NCBI RefSeq assembly: GCF_016086655.4
Contig: NC_052135.2
Span: forward strand, 7,282,363 to 7,346,362
DNA: 64,000 bases
Source: Lepeophtheirus salmonis
Taxonomy: Eukaryota > Arthropoda > Copepoda > Siphonostomatoida > Caligidae
Direction: 5' to 3'
Below are positions 35,315 through 47,080 of this stretch, one piece after another. The position numbers and the translations under genes are program-made. The notes under the pieces were generated by a model. That model was given only the letters and a program-made list of their open reading frames with translations, had not been told where the DNA came from and did no database searches. Every line of letters starts with the position of its first letter. The stretch's first letter is position 1.

Positions 35315-36659
35315 GTCATTTAATAATAAAATCCCGATCCCACGCCCAAAACTTGTTCTGTGCAATGTCATGGCCACCAAACAGGATAAAAACCTCTGAC
35401 AACACTTCACAAAGCATATATACCCTCCATATACTTAAAAGTGAAGCCTTAGTGAATTAAGCTTATTGTATTTACCGTAATATTAATCAGTTACACAACG
35501 GCTGAGTTTTTTTAGAAAGGAAATCCTAAAAACAAAATTTGTATTTCTTAATGACTTTTTTTTTTAGAAAATAAATCCTTAAATTGATTTGGGATTCTTT
35601 AAAACATCTCTCTCCATTTTGGACGGGAACTACAGCCCCTCCAGACCCCCCCCTTCGGATGCATCTGCTAATACATCATGATTAGTGTATATTTCCTTTC
35701 TGAGAGTGACCGTGAATCAAACCTACTCACTTTGAGTTCAAGAGAATAATTACACCCGAGTGCATTGTTTACTGAACTATGTTGCATTCTTGTTTAGCTG
35801 ATGCGAACAGAGTTTTTATTTAAAGAAGCTACTTTAATTAATTTCAAAACACTTTTTAATATTCATAGTAACTTAAATATAAATATTTTTAATTGACTTT
35901 TCTAAGTATAAGATATGCATCGATGTATAAGTGATTTTAAGTAAAAAAAAGGCGTTAAGAATGCTATAAATATTCAAGTACATAATATGTATACTATACA
36001 CATAATTGCAATGCCTGCTTTCATTGTAGATCGGCATTATTAATTAACTCCATATGTCCTCATGTGCACATCTACAATAGTTAATACTTTAATACTTGTG
36101 AGTAATGTTACTGAATTTGTATATATACTTAGTTTTATGACACAAGTACATGCAAAATAAATGGCAATATTCAATTTAATTTTTAATGTCCTCAAAGGGC
36201 CCTAAAAAGCCATTTGAAATACATACATACATATGTTCATCTCTATTCCTAGGTCTAGGAACAAACTTAATTCATTTTTGTTGAGTAAGTTCCCTTTATA
36301 AATACCTTATAAAAAATCGTTATACATATCGACGATAAACGAAAATAGCCTAAAACATTTTATGTAGAACATGATAATTGGAAGAAATGAAGTTCCATTG
36401 ATAAGAGTCCATAGTCACTGCATCCGAATATATTTATTAGTATTGAAACGCAGTGATTTTTTATCCCTGTATTCCAAATTCGCATTTTTATATTTAAACT
36501 AATAAAATGTAGTTAAAAAAAAAAGTAAAAACAAAACAAATCGTTTTCAAATCATGGACCCATTGTTTGGTCTCAATTTATGGACTGACTTCCTTCCTCA
36601 ATCCTGATTTATAAGTAGTACCAAATCTGATTTATCCAACATAATAAGCTTCATGTGTC
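35315..36659. other. No gene recognised
   Basis: AT-rich. The word AAGAGAATAATTACACCCGA (about 35740) recurs with changes near 45190 (AAGAGAATAACTTCTCCCGA), pointing to a further dispersed repeat. Confidence 0.45.
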
Positions 36660-36880
36660 GTTATTGTATGTAGATGTTCCCAATTTTGAAACATAAATGA
36701 CGTCATCAACAATACATTTTTAGAATCGGTCTAGATCGAATTTTAAATGAGATCGATCCAGACTTGAGACCGATTTTTTTCTTTAAGAAGGATCTAGGGC
36801 AATTTTTCTTTTGTGACCATTCCAGACCCCAACTTCTTTACAGTACCGAATTAGTTCAGTCCTCTAAAAATTATAACGGC
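36660..36880. mobile_element. Diverged relative of the CAGTCC/GGTC TIR element
   Basis: Has an exact TGACGTCA at 36698-36705, followed by GATCGATCCAGACTTGAGAC and GTTCAGTCCTCTAAA, in the order seen in the other copies. Ends not found. Confidence 0.4.
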
Positions 36881-38221
36881 TACTGTTTTTTTTTTTTACA
36901 CAAAAGCTATCTCAAACCCAGCCAGTGAACTTTTTAACAAATCCCGGACGTAGCAATATAAAATCCCAAATTTAAAAATAAAACCCAGGGCTACACGAAT
37001 ATTAGCATAATGAGTTATTTTCTTAGATTAATTCAAAAATCAAAGCAACTTCTCGTCTTCACTCTCCTCAGTTCCCATTGTAACCGCCATTGATACATTT
37101 TTCTCTTATATATATTAGATAAAATTTTAGTCTTATTTTTTTTATACAAAGATGTTTTTTCGAAGCATTCACCAAGGACTCCAAAAATTATTTTTTTAAT
37201 ATATGCTTATTTAATCTAAGTTTACTGTAATTTCCTTTCTGTTTTTGACAAATTTAGCAACATTTAAAAATGTTTCCTAATAAAATTTGTACAAACACTA
37301 ATTGTCTTAAACGTGTTGCGGCATTGTAGCAATCTCGTCACTATAGTTTGAAAAATGTTCATTGAATGTAAAAAAAAAAATAAATAATAACGATACACTT
37401 ATCAAAAGGTAATATAAAGCAAAAGACTGCATCTTGTAGTATATACGTTTGAATCAAATAACTAAACGTAATATATTTTGTAATATAATGGTTATTTACT
37501 AGCTTATTATATACGTAAAACCCTAAGATTTAATACATTTTCTATACTAAAATCCAAGAACCCAAGAGTATACTATAAAACCCAATATCTGTGGGGAAAC
37601 CAAAGCACTGGTAGCCCTCCCCAAACCTATAAAAAAGGTAAGAATACTATTAAAAAATTATCAGCAAACAGATTTGATACAAAAAGAAAAATTACAGATT
37701 TGTGATCAAAACGCCTAGCAAATTTGAATATGGAATTCTACAAATTTGTTTTGTTGACTTGTGTTATTAATGGGGCAAATTTTGTAACTTTATCACATAC
37801 AATGTGTCATTTATTCTTTATTGATGCATGACTTTATATGAATAACCCCTGTTATACATGATATCACTAATTTTAACAAGCAATAACAATACAAAAATAT
37901 GTAGTCATTTATTACTATTGCTACGTGATGTATTTGCCAAATACAACACACACATAGTGGTATTCGTATAAATTTGAAAAAACGGTAGAATGCAAACACT
38001 GCACTTAATCAAAAGTATACAAACCTAAACGATTTTTATTTATATTTTTTCTCATTTTGAACTGTTCCCGATAATAGCTAAGAAGCTTATTTTTGATTTA
38101 AAAATCTACATTTTAAATATTACAATAATACCTCGTTTAGTCCGTATTCGATCAATTCGAGTTCCTCAATAGAACATTTTTCAAGGTACGCTTAGTAATG
38201 TTCATAATTGATATATGATGT
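36881..38221. other. No gene recognised
   Basis: AT-rich, no motif. The frame 37811-37999 is unremarkable. Confidence 0.5.
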
Positions 38222-38330
38222 GTACAGTGTTGCTAATGGGGAGTATTTTGGGCACGTTAAAAAAAAGAAATCGAAATTCAACATTGTAACCCTAACAATT
38301 TGGAAAGTGCTTTGGAGGAGCGCAGATTAG
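38222..38330 (-). repeat. Dispersed ~450 bp repeat, terminal fragment
   Basis: Inverted match to the end of the 27.2 and 29.1 kb copies: GGGCACGTTAAAAAAAAGAA and CAATTTGGAAAGTGCTTTGG. It abuts the mariner remnant that follows. Confidence 0.6.
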
Positions 38331-38803
38331 TTACATTTTAGTACAACAATATTTGATATTTAATAAATTATCATGTATCAGGTCATCCACATTCCGGTCG
38401 GAAGTTCGACAGGGTTCTCTCTCCACAAAGTTCGATATTCTGTAATACAATGGATTCAGATCTGGTGATGATAGGATCCAAATGGATGTGGACCAAAAGG
38501 CACATAATTTTGACTCAAGGCAAACTTTGGACTTTAAGCTTTCAAGTTGTTCCAGATCCTTCAAATATGTCCGTAATTGCATACACAGTGATGCCAGAGC
38601 ACCCCAAATGGTTGACAATATCCCTACGCTTTATTCTCATGTGGAGAAAAATGCGGATGATTTTTCGTTTTGTTTGTTGCGTGATTTAAATACGACCATA
38701 ATATTAAAAAGGTTACTACTAAATTTTCTTCATAAAATCATAAAACACTAACCCTTACTTTAAACTTTTTATGCTTGTTCAGATTTCGGTTAGGCACACT
38801 GTA
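38331..38803 (-). pseudogene. Internally deleted mariner, HTH joined to C-terminus
   Basis: On the minus strand the element starts at a TIR-like end (TACAGTGTGCCTAACCGAAA, 38803-38784). It keeps a helix-turn-helix-like stretch (RDIVNHLGCSGITVYAITDI, about 38622-38563) in one frame, and then in another frame the C-terminal catalytic surroundings (SSPDLNPLYYRISNFVERE, about 38457-38401; then CRTSDRNVDDLI). The middle of the transposase is missing and frames differ, so it is dead. SPDLNPLDY is the hallmark of Tc1/mariner transposases. The overlapping plus-strand frames (38450-38689, 38482-38751) are shadows. Confidence 0.8.
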
Positions 38804-39304
38804 TATACCTTTGAAAAGCATTGATAAACGAGACAGTACAATTATTCTCCAAGAAAAAAAGTTGGCGAGAGATGATATCTTCATCACAAATCCCCAAAAC
38901 CCATATGATCCTATTATTATTTTTTTTTTTTTTTTATACTACACGTTGTGTTATTTTTTCATAAACTAGATAATAATAAAACTAGCACAAAAAAAAGTCA
39001 TACTTAAAAGATATTTTACTCTCGACTTTCTTAAATAAGTACAATAAATTTATCGCCTGAGATAATTTTATAATATATCTTTGAGGCTCAGATAGCAACC
39101 AATAAATGTAGGAGGAAGTTCTGTATAATTTGTAACAATTTCTCTGATAAAATCAGCTCGGTCTAACACATAAAATTATTTATTGTTTCACTCAACCTTT
39201 CTTTCAAAAAAATAAAAATAAACTTGACATTATAAAGTACTAATGGTAGTAGCCAGTATTGGGGGGAGTTATTAGGGGTCGACGATTATACAAACCTTGT
39301 TTTA
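38804..39304. other. No gene recognised
   Basis: AT-rich with a long poly-T run near 38919-38935. Confidence 0.5.
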
Positions 39305-39415
39305 TTATTATGGAAGATAACTCCCTAACAAATCATCGTTGTAACTCTTCGTTTTTCATGAGCACACTCACACATAGCAACTCAATAATTAGACGTTCTC
39401 TCATCAAGAATACAA
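39305..39415 (-). repeat. Fragment related to the ~450 bp repeat
   Basis: ACTCCCTAACAAATCATCGTTG and TTTTCATGAGCACAC recall the 8.4 kb part of the reverse copy (CATCGTTGCCCACC, TTCATGAGCACAGG). Confidence 0.45.
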
Positions 39416-40849
39416 AAATAATAATAATAGCTTGATAAAAAATTCCATATGATTTGCTGAACCAGGGAATAGTTAAGCTCGTTGCTAAACCTAATCTAAA
39501 GTAACATTCATTTTTTTAAACTTTATATAAATGAAATTCATTTTTTTAATTTCATATAAAGATCATCCATTTTTTTTTTTTTTTTTTAATAAATTGACAA
39601 AAACGCCTATAGGGTTTTATTTATTTTACATGTCAGTGTATAACATTTTTACCATTTTTAACATATACTGTAAATATATATTAATTATGATAAACATCAG
39701 AAATCAATATTCTACACTGCTCCCTCTTTAAAATACTCCCTTTTTCCCTAATACTGTATATATACATGATATACATCAGGAAGCACTATATGCAATTTAC
39801 TCTGTAGGGAGGCTCGATGCTACATGTAAAACGCCTGCCCGTCTTCATTAGTATGACTACTTTTTTATTGCCTCGATAAAAATATGTAAGTATATGATAT
39901 ACATCAGGATAAATATATACAGTGTACCCAGTAATAGTTGTTGAACAAAAAGAAGGAACGTTAAGTTTGATAAAACGGGGAGATTGAAATTCATTGAGAA
40001 GATTTTAGACCCCTTAAATTACAATATTTTTACCCTTGAATTGAAATGGTGCCTTCATGATTGCTTTTACTTCGAGTAAGGTAAAAATAACTTTTATGGG
40101 ATAAAATTGTCGTTTTTGCAGTCCATAAAGAGCCTTTCATATACATTCAATAAGCTGAAGAAATATAAATAATTTTTTTTATGAGCAACGAATCTGAAAT
40201 ATCTATTAAACATAACTTTTTTTTTTTTGGTGCTAGTTTTATTATTATCTAGTTTATGAAAAAAATATATATCTATTAATTTTATATATTATATAAAGTC
40301 ACGACGGACTAAAATTTTTGTCATTGTGATGAAAAAGGATAAATTTATTAGACTTTTGCAAAAAGGGTCAATCTAGTCATTATTTTATACTTTTTAGGGA
40401 TTTCTTTGTCCAATTCAGAAGAGAATACATAAATTATTTTTGAATCTGGAAACATGTATCTTCAAAGTATTTTTTATGGAGCTTAATTTTATTTAGATCT
40501 TTCAATGCGTAAAATAAGACTAAATCATATAGATTTTTGAGGAAAAAAAATAAAATTATAAATTATAAAGGTTATTTTCATTTTCTTGGGATAAAGTACG
40601 ACCTCAATCAAGGTGGAGGAAAAGTTGATTTGTTTAATTAGTAGTGTTATTAAAGACATGATGTACAATACTTCTTACTGATAATCAAATACTCAAAATT
40701 ATCCCAGGTGCAACGCTGAAATCAGAACATTTGGTTATGCGTAAATTGAGTTTTTTCTTAGATAGACAAATATAAAATTATATATGTTGAACTTTTTATA
40801 ACACTTTGTAGAAATTTCATTTGTTTAACTTTCTTTAAGTTATCAAGAA
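39416..40849. other. No gene recognised
   Basis: AT-rich. A short direct repeat TATGATATACATCAGGA-like occurs near 39766 and 39893. Confidence 0.5.
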
Positions 40850-41240
40850 AATAACATCTGAATGTGACACTTGTCTGAAGATCTGCACCCATTTTGTTGC
40901 AGGAAATAAAATCAGGATACTCACTTCCTCCCGTGGGTTTGGACTAACTTTTCGGATAATAATGTGGTCCTGCAACTCCTGGCTACACTCCCAATGCTAC
41001 TCAATGATGGTTGAGCAATAACATCCATTTCTTGCCAAAATGAATATGGCCCCATATTCACGCCTTCTTGTTGCATGTAAAGTCCAGCCATATACCTACG
41101 AACACATCATGGACATGCAGGACACCATAAACGAACAATGGATCGATATGTAGAAGGATTATATAAGAAAGACGTATCAAACCTTCAGGAGGCGTCTTGT
41201 GGCCATCGCAGACGACAAAAGGGGCTACATCGAAGCTTAG
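40850..41240 (+). pseudogene. Mariner transposase C-terminal remnant
   Basis: The plus strand encodes MQDTINEQWIDM, a stop, then KDYIRKTYQTFRRRLVAIAD and RGYIEA-stop (about 41113-41238), matching the tail of Tc1/mariner transposases (helical end, RRRLVAI, then GGYIE). A distorted catalytic block may precede it near 40930-41000. No TIR identified. The antisense frame 41058-41288 is a shadow. Confidence 0.65.
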
Positions 41241-43864
41241 ATGAGAAATAATAACGTTACAGCTTGTCTCCAAATATTTTTTGTTCATGTCTAGTTGCTA
41301 CGAAAATATTTATCTCGATAATGTTAAAATTATTTATTGTTCAGGTTTTAACATGAAGCCCGTTAAAAACTACCATTTTTGACTCATAACATCATTATCT
41401 TTGGCATGGAAGAACAAGAGGTCTACAAAAATTCAATTTCAACCCAAAAGTTCCATTTTTCCAACAGAGTTTAGCTGTGCTACTCCAAAGATTGATTGAC
41501 AGACCTCGAGCTTTATCGAAATCAGTTTTTTGATTTTCTTCTTCAAAAAATATTTTTGTGCATAGAATAATATATGAACCCTAAATCGGGGCAGTCTAGT
41601 ATGCACATTGAATTTTTTTGTTTGAAGTAAAAAAAAATTAATAAAGTAAACTTTTTTTTTCGTAACTAAAAAAAGCTTTACATGTTTAAAAAAATTACTT
41701 TTTATTTAATGTAATATATTTTTAAAGTTAAGTCCATTACTTTTAGAGTATGATAAACGTTACGCACTCCCGTATTTAGTAAAAAAGTAGACAAAAAAGA
41801 TAAAAATCACTAATGAAAAGGATACAATAAAGCTTTTGTGATATTTTTTATTCTGTATAAGTTTATGTATAATTATTTGGATGGAATTAATATTAAATAT
41901 TAATAATATTTCCTCAATCTGTAGTGAATATTATTAATACATCTAAGATATATATCAAACTCGATGTTGAGACATTGTTTTATATTTCCTTATCTTTACT
42001 CTTGGTTCTAAAGTTGACAAAAATGTATCAGTGGCTTTGATTGTACCTGTAAACCTTAGAAGACCCCTCTCCAACAAGTTTCACTCTCCTTTCCATAGAT
42101 TGGGAATGATATGTATATTTACGAATTTTAAAGGTTCATTCTTTGCTTTCATGAGTTTTTCATCTACCAATATTACAAGATTGGAAGAATTGAGATTATA
42201 ATGTTTTTGTATAACGATTCGATACACAGTTTCCATGATGGCTCATTTTTTGGTTCGTGTGATCCCCTGTAACGTACATTTTTATATCAACATTTTAAAT
42301 AACCCACTATAAAGGGGGAAACTCTTACATGGCAATAAATCTCACTTTTTATCAATGCCAAAAATGATTTGTGATAAAAATTATTTTTTCTTTAAAAAAA
42401 AAAAGAATAGATGTCAATTATAAAGAATATGTAACGTTATTATACGTTTTTTGAGGGTTATAATGGAAAAATAAGGCTTGTGAATTGGAGATAAGATTGT
42501 TAAGGCATAGAAATATGCCCCATGCTACACATAAAATGCATAAATATGACTAAAAAAGAGCTCATAAACATAAATATTCATTATTATTTATATGTTTGGT
42601 TATCACTCAATTTATTTTCATCTATTTATGCCTATGGAGCCAATCTACTAAATTACCAGCTAAGCATAAAACGATACAAACATACTTTATTTTATATATT
42701 GAAATGCATTCATGTAAGATAATTTCCTTTATTTTATTTTTTTATGATATGAATTTAGAATTAAAAAATTGAGTTATAAACTTCAAATAACATACAACAA
42801 AAGAATGAAAAAAATTTATAGATGAGATGGCTATCTTTTATTTTTTAAATTGCCATATCGAAATTCGCGGGAAAAAAAGGGGAAACTGTTTGGAACTAAT
42901 TTGGCAAAAAAAGTAATTATTGGCATTGAAAAGAGGAACACAAACCTACCAATATTTATTTTTTTCAATCGCAAAAACAAAAGTTATGGAGAAAAAAGTC
43001 GTCGAAAAAATAATCCTTGATATTTGTTTCATTTTTGTGAATAATTTTTGTCCCAAGCAAAGTTTCAGCCTCCTATACCCAACGGTGTGGGCATCCATAT
43101 AAGACCATCAAACTGTATTTTATTTATATATACAGATAAGTTCTAGAATTCCTTTCCCAGCTTATATTTTAGATTTTGTGTACGAGATTTATGGTATGTT
43201 TCAAATTTACAATTCCTTGGTTTTTTGAAATGACTAATCTTATGTGAGAAGAATTTTTTATATTGTACAATGAAAGAAAACAAAATAATGAGTAAGGTTA
43301 TATCTAGGTACAAAAAAATACAACAACAGAGATAATAAAATGATGATTTTTAGTTTTTAAGGGAATTAAGTAATATCCGAAAATTTCAGACAATTTAATC
43401 GACTCAACGATATATTGGTTATTTTGGATTCCATGTAATTAAAAATTTAACTTATAATAAAATAATATAGTTTTCAATGAAGCTACTCATTGGAAGCTCC
43501 AGGATATGTTTATAAGCACCAATCAATAAAAAAAATGGATAAAGTGAGCAATCTTATGCAGTTGCTCATTTTATTTTCCACTGTTTTTTTTGTTTTGCAT
43601 TATGCGAAAAAGTCACTTAATTGTCAGTCACTACTTATATAAAAAAGTTTGAAAAGGTACAAATAAATTTAATCAATCGCAAATATAACAAAGGTAAAAA
43701 GAAAGCCTTTACATTAATCAAATTTATGTAAGTAAAAAGGCCAACAAAAAGGAATGTGTATTAAATTATATGTACGTAGATAAAAATCACTTTTGAAAAC
43801 CAGATTTAATACAAAAAACTAATTATCGATTTGGGATCTTTTTATTAATGAATATTTTTACACT
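41241..43864. other. No gene recognised
   Basis: AT-rich. 41990-42300 is slightly richer in G and C, but no frame gave a recognisable family. Frames at 42522-42722 and 42920-43102 have no motif. Confidence 0.45.
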
Positions 43865-44500
43865 TTTTATGCAGTCCGAGAGCCTGCCACAGAAGAATCC
43901 ACCCCATAAAGTACAAAAGTTTGAGCCCCTGAAATTAATTATGTCACCTAGAATATTGGATTTTTGTTTGTCAGAATAATCCCAACCCTGCGGGGTCTGG
44001 CCTCCAGACCCTGCTGAAAATACTCTCCAGATGGTTTATATAAAAAACCAAAACTGACAAAAAAACCATTCTGGAAACTTGAGATCAGACCTTCCACAAA
44101 GTACCCGAAAACCCGTAAATTTAAAATTTTCACCCCCATAAAGTACATGAACAAAACATGCATTTGTGTATAGGAATATATGTAAGGACATCAAAAATGA
44201 AGAAGGCTCACAAAAAAATCTGTCGGAAAAGTGAGGTAGGACCCCCTTGGGGGGGGGTATGGGGGCCCCCTCCCTCAAAGTAGCCCAAAAAAACGTTGGA
44301 TTTACGGTTTATTTCATCCCATAATGTATATGTACAAAATTTTCATCAATGTGTAGTACTATCTCAGAGGCCATCATAAAATATCAAGACTGACAAAAAA
44401 TTTCAGTCCAGGAAAATTCAGTCAGACCCCCAAAAAGTACCACTCCCCCTAAATTAAAACAACATGTTGATAATGCTTTATAAGGACATTATAACAATCC
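43865..44500 (+). repeat. Degenerate tandem array, ~160-190 bp units, about 3.5 copies
   Basis: The words CATAAAGTAC, CACAAAGTAC, TCAAAGTAGC and AAAAGTACCA recur at about 43905, 44093, 44272 and 44432. Between them each unit has an ACTGACAAAAAA-like word, a GGAAA word and a GTCAGACC/AGATCAGACC word in constant order. The C-rich stretch near 44244-44273 includes a G run. The minus frames 43948-44163 and 44036-44278 are readings of the array. Confidence 0.65.
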
Positions 44501-44537
44501 CAATTTCAGTGATATATAAATCAGATGCATTCAGCAC

Positions 44538-45071
44538 TTGGCGATACATTCTGCAAATTACTTCCTCCCATCATACCTTCACGAGTTGGGACTATACATC
44601 GTCATTCAATGGAAAGTGGAAAATAAGACCACTATAACTCCTTCAGAAAAACAAAGAAGTAAAGTCAGCTTGTGTCAGATGGAGTCAGCGTTCACTATTG
44701 CCGCAGTTGAAAAGTTTGTGAGCAAGAACAAAATTACATCTGTAAATGATTTGTGGTTCCTGTTGTTTTCGAAAAAGTACAGACCAAAGAAAGCTGAGGA
44801 TCGAATAACATGTGTGCATAAGTTAAATAGCAGTTCTTAACCACCACGTTCAAGATCAATACACCGAAAGATATATTGCAATCATTTACTTGCAAAACGG
44901 TGGGTTACTGCAACTATATCGACCCAAACATAATTATCTCTGCCAAGAGTATGGATGGAAGGATGTAAATGGTGGCTACCAGTTGGTGTGGTTTGAGCGT
45001 GAGTCTTCCCCAAAATCATTAATTGTTGTTCGCATAGAGGCAGATCTCTTCCTGGAAGATAATGCAGAAGG
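44538..45071 (+). pseudogene. Unrecognised coding-like segment with one frameshift
   Basis: Two plus-strand frames abut: 44538-44840 (SAFTIAAVEKFVSKNKITSV, NDLWFLLFSKKYRPKKAEDR) and, shifted by one base, about 44835-45071 (HHVQDQYTERYIAIIYLQNG, YRPKHNYLCQEYGWKDVNGG, SPKSLIVVRIEADLFLEDNA). The second ends at a good splice donor (GAAG then gtaagt, 45072). Composition and the continuity of sense across the shift suggest one protein of at least 170 residues that is either broken here or split by an unrecognised feature. No domain is recognised; it could be a host exon or part of a transposon. Antisense frames are shadows. Confidence 0.4.
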
Positions 45072-45189
45072 TAAGTTACAAATTGCATATTTGCCTAATA
45101 TAATTTTGTGTGTACAAAATTTTTCAAGAAAAAAACCTGAGAAAATGTGCAAATTCCCCTGGGCGCAAACGTACACACATTGAATTCAA

Positions 45190-46010
45190 GAGAATAACTT
45201 CTCCCGAGTGCGGTGTCCATGAGCTACAGCGATTCCATTTGGTTTTTATGATGTCCTGACATGGAACCATACATTATACAACGATGCAACGATTTTTGTT
45301 TATGGGGTGAAAAATTTAAATTTATGATTTTCGGGGTGCATTGTGAGGATCTGATCTCAAGTTTCGAACCGATTTTTTTTTTGTCTGCCTTTGTATTACG
45401 TGATGTCAAGATTCGGAAAGGACGCCTATGACCATATAGCAGGTAAAACAGGAACTATGGAAATTAAAATTAAAAGATAAGATTTGATGTTATCCGGAAA
45501 TAAAGCTCCATATATCCCCCCTTTTCCCCAGGCCTCTCCCTTAAGGAGGTCTCCTTTATTAATATGAAATAGTTAAATACATTTTTTACTTCATTGTTAT
45601 ATGTCCTAGATACTTTCAATTCTTGAGGGTCACGACATTGCAGTGTTTTTTGTTACTTTATTTTTTTAATGTAAAAGTTTTGATTAATTAATTTGATATA
45701 CAACGGATTAGGTTATCAAATACATAGTACTATTTTACTCTTGGTAATTATTGATATGATTGTAGCCATAAATAGTTCAGGTATAACATGTTAATTGTTT
45801 ATATAAGTATTGTTATAATCCCTCGTGATTATTTTTTATATAAAAATGGAATAAATTAATATTTCAATTGCTATTTCTTTTTCTCTTTTATAGTACTGGG
45901 GTTGTCTGACAATATGTTAAGCAAATTTCAATTAGTAATGATGAAGGTAGAATCTACGTAGTATCATTAGGCGTGTACAACTAATTTTTGACTTCCACCA
46001 CGCTTTTTAA
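45190..46010. other. No gene recognised
   Basis: Contains the AAGAGAATAACTTCTCCCGA word shared with about 35740; otherwise AT-rich. Confidence 0.45.
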
Positions 46011-46255
46011 TATTGACGTCATAGTCTATGAGTGATTTTATCAAAATCTGTTTTTCTTGCCCAGCAGTCAAGCGAAACATCAAATTGAAAATTATTGCAA
46101 TAGTGACGTCCTAGACTATGATTGGCTGTGTGTTTTGTCAAAATCTGCCTGTCTTACCCAGCAGTCGGTACAATACAACAAATTTGTAAATTCTAGCAAG
46201 CCCGATTACATTATGGTCTAACTTTCGATTTCTATTAACCTCGCATAGCATGTAG
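46011..46255 (+). repeat. Repeat with TGACGTCA words, copy 1 (two internal units)
   Basis: Two ~90 bp units in tandem: TGACGTCATAGTCTATGAGT then TGACGTCCTAGACTATGATT, each followed by TCAAAATCTG and CCCAGCAGTC. The tail CTAGCAAGCCCGATTACAT matches 54426-54605. Confidence 0.7.
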
Positions 46256-46337
46256 ATTTGATTCCTATGTATAAAACAATAAAGAAAATATTTAGACTTT
46301 TAAGAGATTCAATGAGGACTTCTAATAAGTCATATAT

Positions 46338-46762
46338 AGGTTGGGGAAAAAGTAATTTCGTATTTCTCACTTCTTTTTTTAACTAAGTATATCTTGTTCA
46401 TTGTTGGTCACATAAGACCATACAATACAGTGTCGTAAAGGTGTGAGTGTATTCTAAAAATATTTTTCGGACAGTATTGCGCTTGGTGGGTTCAGTCCTG
46501 AATGATCATGTGTCGAGTTTGGAGTTCTCAAAGGAATATATTTGAAATATTTTACATTTTTACTACCTGTTAGGGGAAAACGAGTCAAAAGCGAGTTCTT
46601 ATTCATCCCCCCTACTGTCCTGATCTGCCACCAAGTGACACCCCCTATTCCTGTCTATGGACAACGCTCTTGGGTGTACCAATATGGCTCAATACAGTTC
46701 TGTGAAAATTGTTTGTCCGATTTTTTTTTTAAGGGCATTATAAAGTTGGATTCCCATTACTA
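46338..46762 (+). mobile_element. Hsmar1/SETMAR-type mariner remnant, internally deleted
   Basis: Starts with a mariner terminus, TAGGTTGGGGAAAAAGTAAT (46338-46357). The C-terminal transposase sequence follows (about 46594-46760): HPPYCPDLPPSDT, the catalytic block of this mariner group, then a worn tail. The N-terminal and first catalytic parts are missing, and the right terminus is not found. The 46542-46763 frame is a shifted reading. Confidence 0.7.
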
Positions 46763-46784
46763 ATATATATATATCTCGAGAGGC

Positions 46785-47080
46785 AGAGTCAAAATCACAA
46801 TGCAAAAGAGGCTTATTCAAGGCATCATATTCGGTTTATGTTAGCAAGGTAATTACATTGAACTCTGTTATGTATTTAATATTTCCTTACATGTTCTTAA
46901 CTTCTTGTATATTCGTCTATGTATTATAAGTACTGTGTTTTACGTATTATAAATAGTCTCGTATTGTGTAAATAAATTAGAGTATAGTCAAAATCACAAT
47001 GATCAAAAGTGATGCTTATTCAAGGCATCATATTCGGTTATGTTCCACCTTATAAATAAGTTTGACGTTGAACTCTTACT
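46785..47080 (+). repeat. Direct repeat, two ~100 bp copies
   Basis: AGTCAAAATCACAATG and GCTTATTCAAGGCATCATAT with TCGGTT-TATGTT occur at 46789-46840 and again at 46987-47043, about 195 bp apart. Each is followed by a TTGAACTC word. Confidence 0.7.

Noticed and set aside
35127..35399. 90-codon frame
   Set aside because: Runs through the 15-16 bp minisatellite; openness explained by the repeat.
38450..38751. Two plus-strand frames
   Set aside because: Antisense to the mariner transposase remnant.
44882..45409. Minus-strand frames opposite the unidentified segment
   Set aside because: Less protein-like than the plus-strand frames and without a splice context.
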